From Purshia tridentata (lineage: Eukaryota > Streptophyta > Magnoliopsida > Rosales > Rosaceae), in NCBI GenBank assembly GCA_003254885.1, contig QANT01003339.1:1-33755 (forward strand): DNA of 33,755 bases. The letters are read 5' to 3'. A program made the translations under genes and the position numbers. Under the pieces are notes generated by a model. The model ran no database searches. It had not been told where the DNA came from and saw nothing but the letters and a program-made list of their open reading frames with translations. Of the stretch, positions 21,237 through 32,700 are shown in pieces. Each line of letters opens with the position of its first letter. The first letter of the stretch is position 1.

Positions 21237-24200
21237 TTGTATTTGATATGTGCTAAAACTTGCTCTTTTCCTTGAATTTTTTTAGGTAGTTCTCTGCCCT
21301 ATTCCTAAACGGATGGAACTAAGAATGTCCTTAACAGGTTATGGGTAGGTTCAGGAAGTAAGACCTTGACCTGATTTTGCTTCAGGCAGGGTACGACTCT
21401 GACGTTGACATGCTTTAAGTGCACCCCAGTTATGCATTTGGAATTAGTAATAAGCCTTTGACTAGCCTCAACTTATTTTTGGATGGTTTTCTCGTTTTGT
21501 TGATTACAGGGCTCTTGTTTTTGTTCTCATCTTGTTAATTATAGGGTTCTTGTTTTTGTTCTCATCTTGTTAATATAGCTGCTATGTCAAATACCATTTC
21601 TCTCTACCTATCACCTTTGAAATCTAACAATCCTCTACCAGTGTTGAATTGTTGGTGTTATCTGGTATAATTATCAAGCTTTATGCATATGTCTTATAGT
21701 TTATTTGTTATGTTTCTAACTTAGTTCTCTCTTTTCTTTCAAAATCTAGTGTAGATTTTCCAGAAACATATCAAAACTGGACAGCCACTGATCCACTGGA
21801 TCTTTTTCAAGCTCCAATTCTCAAGACAGAATCAAATCCAAAGGTACAACTATTTCTTTTTTACTTTGTTCAATTCTATGTCTTCTTCATTTGTATTCTT
21901 ATTCCTCCCTGGATTATTAGACAAAGTTCCTGTATGCCATTTTTTGTGATGAACCTTACTTTTAGGGTTTCCTTACTTTTCATGATCAGTTAATTTTTGG
22001 CTGTTGACCTTGGTGTAAAGGCTCATATACGCAGGCATTTAAGCCAAGAAGCTCGTGGTTATGGTCACTTGGTTTTATGGTTGGATTGTGATCGTGAAGG
22101 AGAAAACATTTGTTTTGAAGGTTGGTCTGTCTGTCCATCTCTCTCTCTCTCTCTCCTCTCTCCTCTCTCATACTTTAAAAAATTAAGATCCTCAGGATGT
22201 GGTGTGTACTTAGTCGAGTACAAAATTATCTTATTTATATGGAACCTGGAACTAGAGAACAAAGGCTCTCTATTGTATTGTATATACGATGTTTCTGGTT
22301 GTATAATTGATGTGAAATAGGGGAAACTATAAAACAGAGGGCTGATGTCTGATTGGAATTAATTAAATGGAGAATGATAAAGTTCTTAACAATATATGCT
22401 GATTACATCAGATTAAAGAATTCAAGAACAAGTAAATTTACGTATGTCCAGCTCAAACTTCACGTTTTTACTGATATTTGTATTTGTTTCGTTCTTAAAC
22501 CAATTTAGTGATAAAAGTAGAAACTTTTATAATACTTGTCATGTATGCTTATTTATAGAAGATTGGTCGTCTTAATTACTGATTTTATTTTACTACTCTA
22601 AGATATACAAATACTTGGCAAGTTGCACTTTAGAAGCTCATTTCTGTATGGACATATATGAGGACATTCTCTGTCCTGTGCTTTCTTATCCCTTACCAAA
22701 ATAATATAATCTTAAATCTAGTAGAATGCTGGTAATGTTTATAAGGGGTAATGTTTGAAAGGCTCTAAAACCTTTTGTTGCAGTCATTGATTGTATTGGC
22801 CACACAAATGAGACTAGAAGAAGGATTTATCGTGCAAGATTTTCTTCTGTTACTGAGAAAGACATTTCGAAGGCCTTGAACAACCTTGTTGAACCTAACA
22901 AAAACGAGGCATTGGCGGTAGATGCTCGACAAGAGATAGATTTGAAAGTTGGAGTTGCATTTACACGGTTTCAAACAAGTTATTTTCAGGGAAAATATGG
23001 AAATCTTGATTCCAGAGTTATCTCGTTGGTTCTCTCATCTCTCTCTCTCTCTCTCTCTCTCATGTGTGTATGTGTATTTTTTATTTTATTTAGTTTTTTT
23101 TTTTTTTCGGATCATTATTTGTTTAAATCACTTGCTTGTTTTTGGATCTCTTTCTTACTTCTAGTTTCTTGGCATTCAAACTTGTTCTTTGATACTAATC
23201 AGGCATAAGTTCTTTCATCTTAAATACTCTTCCATGCCAAGGCTTAAGTAGGCCTCTACGTACATTCAATCCTAATCTTAAATCTAAACTTTTAGTGCCA
23301 GAATTCCTTGATTACCAGGTCTTTCCTGTGCCTAACCGGTCATTGAAAGATGTTCAAGTTGCTATTTTGTGAAGATATTGCATTTGATTGACTGATCTTG
23401 AGATATTTTGTTCTATTTCAGATTCTCATTTTTGTGAATTGCGTATCAACATTTTCTGGTTTTCTCCTCTGTTTTTGTCTACTTTCTTTAGGCCACCATA
23501 CATTTCCCTTTACAAAGATCAATTTGTTCTTCTTTTTTTTTTCTTTTTTTTTTTTGTGGGTTATTATATTTGGGAAATTTTTATTCTGTAAGCAAAGGCC
23601 CCTATATGTTCTGACACTAGAACTACTAAGGACATCTTTTTTTAATAGGGAAAAGAGTAATTGTAGCAAAAATAATAATAATAACCATAGAACATTGTTT
23701 TCAAAGGCAAAAGCATAAGGCTTTCAAATTACAAAAAGGAAAAAAACATTAATATTAAGTGTAGACATTAGACATATTGAAAGAGCCTTTATATCTTCTA
23801 TCCCATAGGCTATTCATCTTCTCAACCCATAGTCTCAATATTGTGCCAACAACTATGAGAGGAGTGAAGAAGAAATGACTTTCAGAAAAGACTGGGGAGA
23901 GAAAGGCCTACTGGATTGCAGCAAAGAGCTGTTGAAATTTCCTTGAAGTAACCCTTACATTTGCCAAAATCTCCATAGAGAATAAAGGGGCGGTTAGTTT
24001 TTTATTTATAAAAATCTGAAGTAGGCAAACACATAGTTTAAGTTTTAAAACTTAAAAACTCAAAGAGACAAAATGGCTGTATATTTTGGTGTATATCTTG
24101 TCTGCTATTAATGTACTTGTTGAATATCAATACAATTTGGTTCATATAGAAAAGAAAAAAAAGAAAATAGAAGCATCCTTCTTGTATTCTACTACCTGAA

Positions 24201-26529
24201 AGTCTCTAGGCATCACATTCTGAAAATGGATAAATTTTACTCCTCGAAATATATGGGGTGGTGAATAAATGGTACATTGTATTCCGCTTTCTCTTTTTTC
24301 ATTCCTTTAAGAATATGCATGATTTATTTTCATCTGCAGTTTATTCATTCAGAATAACATGCTAGTGACTAAATCTTTTTTTGGGTTAGTTGGCATGTTA
24401 AGTGGCCAAAGATTGGGGACAGGTTAGGGCAGATTCTAGGTGTTGTTTATGATGTTCTAATAAATTGATAATGCATGGAGGATCTACTTAATTTATTGTG
24501 TGGCTTTGTTTTTATCTGTGATTAATATTCATTATGTTCTATTTTCATCTGAAGTATGAACCATCAATTAACCAAGCTTGATATTCATTTCCTTTCAGCT
24601 ATGGGCCATGTCAAACTCCCACCCTTGGTTTTTGTGTACAGCGCTATTTGCAGAAAAATACGTTTAAACCGGAAAAGTTTTGGGCTGTACGCCCTTACAT
24701 ATTACAAATTGGCTATGAGCTTCAGCTAGAATGGGAACGCAACAAGTTGTTTGACTTTGATGTGAGGCCTTCTTGGCTTTAAACTTTGTAATACCTTAAC
24801 TTTCCTTTGTAATGATAAGGTTTTTGAGACTTTGACACATATTGCAGGTTGCTGTGATGTTTCAGAAGTTGGTAATGGAAGATGGAATTGCAGAAGTGAC
24901 TGAAATATCAGAGAAGCAGGAAAGCAAAACTCGTCCTTCTGGTCTTAATACGGTGAACCTTCTGAAGGTGAGAAAAAAAATCTAAAGATTGATGATAGCT
25001 TTATTTTCTAATAGCATGTAGAATGTAAATTTAATTATTGCATTTGTAAATTATACACATGTTTCTTGACATTGCCTATTGGGTTGCAGACATACTAAAC
25101 AGGACTAGCTAATAAAGGTAAAGAGGAAGAAATTGATTACTAATGCAGATTACAATGTTATCTTTGTCATGTGTTAGGTACTTGAATATATAGTTCAGCA
25201 TGAGAATGTGCATAATTCATATTGGTTTCAACCAGAAGATAAAAGAAGGAGAAATGTGATTTCCTTGCTCTGTTCTGTGCTGGAAAATAAGGAGCTATGA
25301 GATGTTAATTGGCTGCACTAACAAAAATTTTGCGGCAAATTATTGACATAGATGATTACCAAACACCATTCACTAAATAATTATTTTGAAAGTTAAACAT
25401 TTCAAGAAGTTCATGCCTACAGAAAGTGACATAAGGCGGATTAGTAATGGATGGTAGTAATGGTCTTCTATAATATAGTAAATGTCAATATTGCTAGTTT
25501 CTATAAACTAAAAAAACAAAAACAAAGACTCTTGAAGACAGCTTTTCTTATTACAGCTCCTAAGTAATTTAGTTGACGTCTTCTTGCAAGGTCATATAGA
25601 ATATTGCAATCATTTTCACCTAGAAGAGAAATGAGATCATTCTAGAGATCTTACCTCGTTATAGGGTTGAAGTTTTTTCTAGTGTAGTGATTAGAGTATG
25701 GGTTAGAAATATTATAATCAAGCAATCTTCTTTATTTCAAGTTCCATTTCAGTAAACCTGCCATTAAGAAACTGAATTTAAATATAAAAGTTATTCTTTG
25801 AATTCATTTAGTTGATATATTAAAGTATTTATTAAATAAAAAATTGAAACGCCTAAATTACTTTGTTCAGGTTCTTTGTATATGCATGAGAGTACATTCC
25901 CAATATATTTTATTCGTTTTCAATTTATAAATCAGGTTGCTTCAAGTGCACTAGGCTTTGGACCACAAATGGCTATGCAAGTTGCTGAAAGATTGTATAC
26001 TCAAGGCTTCATCAGGTTTTGTTGGAATTCTTTACTTGAGAGTAATTATTTCCATTTTATCTGTTGGAAAGTAGGTTTAAAATACGCAACGGAATAAATT
26101 ATTCCAGTTGTTAAAATTAAAACATTATGATCCCAATTATCTAAGATTAACTAAGAAAAAGGTGTTTTTAAGCTGCATTCATCTCGTCTTGGTCTGTGTA
26201 CTATGAAATTACCATAATTCCAAAAACGACCCGTTACTTAACATGCCTAAATACATAAACCATAACCTGTTTGATAATTTAACGTATCATGTCATGTTTT
26301 TCCTTTGTTTTTTCTTTATGTTAACTAAATAACAAACTGCCAAAAGCTACATGATAAAACAAAACAGAACATAAGTAAAACATCGTACATCATCCTAAAA
26401 CTTATGTTTTAACACATTATAGGACAAAAGTCCAAAACATGTTACTAAAAAAAACACATTCAAAATAAATTAACTATAGCCAGAAGGACTATCCAGAAAG
26501 AAAAGAAAAATGAAAATCATTATTTATAT

Positions 26530-26560
<31 letters not shown>

Positions 26561-29500
26561 ATATAGAAAACATTTTGAAAGACTTGGGTTAGTGAAAACC
26601 AATTGAGTTCTTAGATCTGTCATGGTTTATTGCAACCAACCAANTATATATGTGTGTGTGTGTGTGTGTGTATATAGAAAACATTTTGAAAGACTTGGGT
26701 TAGTGAAAACCAATTGAGTTCTTAGATCTGTCATGGTTTATTGCAACCAACCAATAATATTATTTATGGGTTCCTTATTGAAGATTAATAAACTTACAAA
26801 TTGACTACCCAAAATACTTAATATTAGATCATATGATCTCACCATGAAGTATATACTAAATTCACTACCATGTGACAGTCATTTTGTGAAGTAATCTAGT
26901 GGATCCCATTCGGCACCTAATGTACCAACATCGTAGTCATGAGCTCGGTTGCTCCAATGAGTGCAGGCCAACTTACAAATGCAGCAAGCATGTATTGCAA
27001 TTTGCAGCTAAAAGATTGTTTTATTTTGAAAGGAACAGAAGATAAAGAACTCCTGTGGGCCCAAACTCAATGCTATTGCACCATATTTTCATTTTCAATC
27101 CAATCTTTGGGCGCATTAATACTGTACTTATGGGTTTTCTTCTATTTTTTTGAAAAGAAACAAATTTTTTTATTAATTAACTCTTGAAGAATACCAAATT
27201 GTGGACAAGGAGTCCACCTCAATGATACAAGCAGAGAGCTAAATTCCAACAATGAAACATTTTCAATTTCCAACAACAATCACTAGACTAAGTAACACTC
27301 AGTGATGTCCAGTCTGATAGAATAGAAGAAAGAGAGATGTCTTTGAATTCTTCAGATATGGATGCCCATAATGAAGACCATAATCTGACTTCATTCCAAA
27401 GTTTATCGGCTCCCATAATGTGTTAAAATCAATATGAACTTCATTGACTTTCAACAATAAAATATAATTTTGATAGATAAGATGCCAGGTGAATGGCTTT
27501 AAGGGCATATGATTCCAACATTATTATGACTGTAGACCTTTTAGGTGTACTATTGGTGTTCTAACATGTTAGTAAGCATCAAGTGCTATTGCGTAGCTAG
27601 TTAAAAGAGTGTTAGTTCGGACAAGAAAATGTTTCTTTCAAGTAGTGTAGTCAGTTGCTCTAGGTGCCTTTTTTTCTTGAATTACATCTTATGGCTAGGA
27701 AAATTCAATTGGCCTTTCAATCATTAGTGTTGAAGGGTGCTTCTTTCAACACATTATTCTATACTGTCAAGTTTCTTTTGGTTAAGGATTCTGATGATTG
27801 TCTGACAATTTGTACATGCTGATTCTGTAGCTATCCACGTACCGAGAGCACAGCTTATCCTTCTTCTTTTGACTTTAGAGGCACACTTGGTGCACAAGTA
27901 AATAACCCAACATGGGGTAATTATGTACAGAAGCTGCTTGCTGATGGTTATCAAAAGCCACGATCAGGGACAGATGTAGGTGACCATCCTCCTGTTACTC
28001 CATTGAGGTCCGCAACTGAGGACATGCTAGGAAATGATGCTTGGAGACTATACGAGTATGTTTGTAAACACTTCATAGGGACTGTATCTCCTGACTGCAA
28101 GTATGTAAGGTAAAAGCTTCTGTCTTTTTCATTGTTTACTGTTAAGTGACTTGGCAAACTACATATCCCACGCTGATGGGACTTGGTTGCACAATTCCTC
28201 TTCCCTTGTTTTATGTCTCAGATGGCATGTCTTTGTGCTTGTTCTGTCATGTTGCTTCTTGTTAATGTGTTTTGTGACTCAAAAGCTAAGCCCAACAATT
28301 TCTCTGTTTCAATGTAATGAAGATCAACGTTTTACACCTTGTTTCATTATTGAGTATACCTTTATATGTTACTGTATGGTGTTCAACTCCGTGTTGTGGT
28401 AGGAAATTAACATCAACATTATTATAAGCTTTACCTGTAAAGATATGGCATTTTGTCTAAGTTGCTTAAAGTTGACGCCATTAGTTTGGTGTTTTACAAC
28501 TTTTATATATATATTGTGAGAAAAATACTAATCAATCAAATGTATAATGTTCTTTTCTTATATGTTTCAATGTCCATTCCAGAACAAAGGTGGAGTTTTC
28601 AATTGGTGGAGAATTCTTCCATTGTGTAGGGCAACGTGTTTTAGTGAAAGGCTTTACTTCTATTATGCCCTGGTTGGCAGTAAATGAGAAAAATCTTCCT
28701 CAGTTTATAAAAGGGGAGAAAATCGAAGTTTCAAGAGTGGACCTTCACGAGGTAATGTGTTGATCCTTCAAATTTCAGCTTTTAAATTAATCTAAACGTT
28801 GCTCTGCTAGTTCTATATCTTCTCATAAACTGCACTCTATTGGATTTTGTTTCATTTGTTTTTCTTTGCCTGAGATGCTTTTGTACGTCATTGTTGATTT
28901 TGAATCTTTAAAATATGCAGGGGATGACCTCTCCTCCAGATTATCTAAGCGAGAGTGAGCTAATTTCTCTCATGGAGAAGAATGGAATTGGCACAGATGC
29001 GTCAATATCTGTTCATATTAACAACATATGCGAGCGCAATTATGTGCAGGTTTCTATCTATTCTCCTTTTTTCTACTGAAAATTAGTTGTCTGGGTTTCT
29101 ATAAAAATATATTTTATGCTGCATCTCACAAGACTTTGCTATCCTTTACAATCAATTGCAGATACAAGCTGGCAGGAAGTTGGCTCCAACTGCCTTAGGC
29201 ATTACTCTGATAAGAGGCTATCAATGTATCGATCCAGATCTCTGTTTGCCAGATATTCGCAGTTTCATTGAACAGCAGATTACTCTTGTTGCCAAGGGTC
29301 AAGCAGATCATTTTCGTGTGGTGCAGCATGTCCTGCAACAATTCAGGCAAAAATTCAGTTATTTTGTCAAGCAGGTTAGAATATGTTATCATATGACACA
29401 TGCCTACTTTACTGCATGCTTAATGATGTTGCTATTGTTCGTTCTAGAAATATTTGTCATTGGGTTTTCTTGTGTTGAACTTGACAACTTGGGTTGGGTA

Positions 29501-29685
29501 GTGAAGCCCTAAAATCCAATTACTTTGGACTGCTTTACATATGTTTATGCTATTCAGTTCTCCTTGGCATGCTGTGTGGATTATTTGATTACAGATATCA
29601 TGTGCTTCTGAATTTTATGTTCCTTTTTCTTCTGTTGAGTGGAGAGGCAGAAGTTTCTGCTTCCACCCCTCTGTTTTATTATAGT

Positions 29686-29739
<54 letters not shown>

Positions 29740-32700
29740 TGTTGGTTGCTCTCTATATAATTTTTTCTGTTGGGGGCGGGTGGTCTGGGGAGCTGCAGTA
29801 GATGATAGTAGTAGCATAGTAATTATGTGAGATATATTGAGTATTACATGATAAAATCTTCCATCAATAAAGCTTTATCTCTCTTTAGGCCTTTCACATT
29901 ATGATGCATTTTTCTGATCCAGGTTCCCGATAAAACTAGAAGCTCTTTTAGACATCCATCAATTTTAGTAAATTACAGGATTTGGCTAATGGATATGGAT
30001 TTGTGAATATATTATATATGATCACATCTTTTCTGGACTTGGTAAGTTGCATTTCTTTCTATTTGTTGCAGATCGAAAACATGGATGCACTATTTGAAGC
30101 GCAATTCTCTCCACTTGCTGACTCAGGGCGAGTTCTTAGTAAATGTGGCAAATGTCTACGGTACATGAAGCACATTTCCACCCAACCTTCACGTCTGTAT
30201 TGTAATACATGTGAGGAGGTTTATTATCTTCCCCAAAAGGGTACCATTAAGGTATGCACTATTAATTGTGGTTATTTAATTGGTTAGAAGTGAAACTAAA
30301 AAGTTTTAATATGGTACTTTTCAAAATAATAATAATATTGTATGCTTAAAAAGTTCAAATCAAGCTTGTTATCATTTAACTATAATGTGGAGTGGTTCCC
30401 ACAATGTATCCCTCAAAAGCTTAATTAACGAGTCTTGGATATTGTTTACATCAATAATGAGTCTGGATTTGGTTCCAGGAAAATTAGTTTATACATACAA
30501 CCATAGTCATTAGACTCGGTACAATGAAAAATTCCTTCGAGTTTGTTCATGAATTACTGTAGTCTTTAGTCACCACATTTAAAAAATTAGGCTTATTATC
30601 TATTTTACCCCTTGAAATTACACACTTGTCTCACTTTACCCCCTGTAGCTTATTTTCTCTCACTTTACCCCTCACAACTCATTTTAGTGTTTCACTTAAC
30701 CCCTTGCCGTCAACTACGTTAGCCAATCCGTTAAAATTGGTGACGTGGCATGGGCATTTTCATCTTTTTACTCATTTGAATAAAAATTAGTATTTTACAC
30801 ACTTTTTTATTTAATTAAAACTTAAAAAATTAAAATTTGAAACAAAATTTAAAAAAAAAAATCCCCATCCCCCTCCACCCAGCCCCTAACCCAATGCTTC
30901 CTCCCGAGCCCAAGCCTCCACCCAACCCAGCCACCAAATCAGCGTGGGCGCCGCTCCCACCCAAAGACCAACGTCGCCCCTCACTTCACCCAGCCACCAA
31001 ACCAGTGACCAACGTCGCCCCCCACTTCACCCAACCACCAAACCAACGACCAACGTCTCCCCCACCAGCATTAGCGCTGCTCCCCACCTCTTTCCCCCAC
31101 CCCAAAAATTCTCAATCTTCCACCCCTTTCCATCTCTCACCTAAGCAACCCACTAGATCAAACCACCAGATCGAAACCACCAGCAAAAGGGAATGAGGAA
31201 AGGCAAGAGAAATAGAAGAGAGAGAAAGTGAAGGATAGAAAGAAGAGATGCAGTGGGCGAAAGTCAAGCAGAGCAACGGAGGGGAGAGAGAAAGTCAGGC
31301 AGAGAAAGGAGAGGGGAAAGAAATTGAGGCATAAAAAGGATAGGAGAGAGAGTGGTGGCGGGGGAGCGAGTAGGAGCAGGGGTTGGCTGAGGGAAAGGGT
31401 GGGTCGGGGCTGGGGCAACACTGGGAGTTAGGGACAGGGGCGACGCAGTTGGGGCTGATGGCTGGGGCTCGGGGAGGCCAAGTGGGTGGCGCCGGCAACC
31501 AGTTGGTGGCTAGGGTGGGTGATGGCGACTGTGAGTGGGGATGTGCTCGGGAGGGGGGAGGGGAGAAGGAGGAAGGGGATCAATTTTTTTTTCTTTTTTC
31601 TGTGGGATTTTTAGCCAAAAAAAAAATTTGTGGGATTTTAGTTCTTTTCAAATTTTAGGGTTTAACTTTTTTCTTTTTAAAATTTTAATTTTTCTTTTAG
31701 ATGATTTTATTGTTCTCAAATTTTGATTTTTTTCTTTTCATTTTTCCAAATTTTTTATTATTTTATATGGGGTATTTTTTCTTTTATATTATTTTAAAGT
31801 TTAAATATTTTTGTAGAGTTTTTTTCTTTTAAAATGTTTTAATTAAATTAAAAGGGTGTAANTTTAAAATGTTTTAATTAAATTAAAAGGGTGTAAAATA
31901 CTAATATTTTAATAATTTTTTGTCAAAATATGGAAAAAGACGAAAATGTCTATGCCACGTCACCAATTTTAACGGATTGGCTAATGGAGTTGACGGCAAG
32001 GGGTTAAGTGAAACACTAAAATAAATTGTGAAGGGTAAAGTGAGAGAAAATAAGTTACAGGGGTAAAGTGAGACAAATGTGTACTTCCAATGGGTAAAAG
32101 AGATAATAAGCCAAAAAATTATAGCATGATTTAACATGAAAAGAAAAGAAAAAGTCCCCAAACATGGTTGTCTGGAGCAGTTTGATCTGACCATAATTCT
32201 TAAGATAAAAAGTGTAGCTTTTAATTTTCAAGATAAAAAATAATAATAATAATTCAAGATCAATCTAGTCTTGCTTGAAAAAATGAACTGCTTTCTCTGT
32301 ATAATCCAGAATGCAATCCTTTGGCATCCTGTTCAAAATTCTTAATTACAAAACCTCTCATGTAAAATCAAGCAATTGTTTTTTTCAGCTGTACAAGGAA
32401 CTTACTTGTCCTCTGGACAACTTTGAGTTATTAATCTTCTCCATGCCTGGCCCGGATGGCAAGTCATTTCTTCTCTGCCCATACTGCTACAATAGTCCTC
32501 CATTTGAAGGTATCGACACACTCTTTGGTGCTGTAAAATCTGGTTTATCTGGAAAGCTGGGAAAGGGAGCTGGCATGCCATGCTTCCTTTGCCCACACCC
32601 AACGTGTCGACATTCTTTGATAGCCCAAGGAGTCTGTGCTTGCCCAGAATGTAGTGGAACACTTGTGCTAGACCCTGTAAGTGCTCCCAAGTGGCGACTT

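Larger units (their letters stand above)
20184..21749 (+). other. TOP3B: TOP3B intron 3 (1,566 bp)
   Basis: Holds a Tourist-like MITE (20541-21133), a 34-base A run (21199-21232) and a 35-37 bp tandem duplication (about 21508-21578). A 24-base string (gtttttagcaatgtcattattt) occurs twice, near 20279 and 20453. Confidence 0.85.
26016..27830 (+). other. TOP3B: TOP3B intron 9 (1,815 bp) hosting an LTR-like insertion
   Basis: Almost all of the intron is taken up by the LTR-like unit 26062-27520. Its acceptor is the base before the last base of the Ser328 codon. The insertion contains an assembly n with a duplicated 104-bp segment. Confidence 0.85.
30590..32112. mobile_element. Mutator-like element (MULE), non-autonomous, 1,523 bp
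   Basis: Long terminal inverted repeats (left about 30590-30821, right about 31871-32112) begin ggcttattatctattttaccc and, reverse-complemented on the right, ggcttattatctcttttaccc. A perfect 9-bp duplication, aaaaaatta, flanks it at 30581-30589 and 32113-32121, the hallmark of Mutator elements. The interior is unusual: C-rich at 30855-31160 with a 41-bp tandem repeat, then G/purine-rich at 31190-31580. There is no transposase. Pro-rich open frames in the interior look like by-products of composition, but a captured gene fragment (Pack-MULE) is possible. Confidence 0.85.
30252..32388 (+). other. TOP3B: TOP3B intron 14 (2,137 bp) hosting a MULE
   Basis: Most of the intron is the Mutator-like element at 30590-32112. 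The flanking intron sequence is AT-rich. Confidence 0.85.

Noticed and set aside
22138..23061. Alternative TOP3B donor sites in the CT-rich tracts after exons 5 and 6
   Set aside because: Only the gttggt donors at 22121 and 23025 join to the next exon in frame with the conserved protein.
26939..27187. 82-codon frame inside intron 9
   Set aside because: It lies in the LTR-like insertion and shows no known domain; TOP3B splices over it.
30837..31196. Pro-rich 119-codon frame in the MULE
   Set aside because: It arises from C-rich tandem repeats; the other frames in the same stretch are equally open and low-complexity.
31158..31658. Several overlapping frames in the purine-rich MULE interior
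   Set aside because: Low-complexity translation (Leu/Pro or Gly/Arg-rich) open on both strands; no motif.
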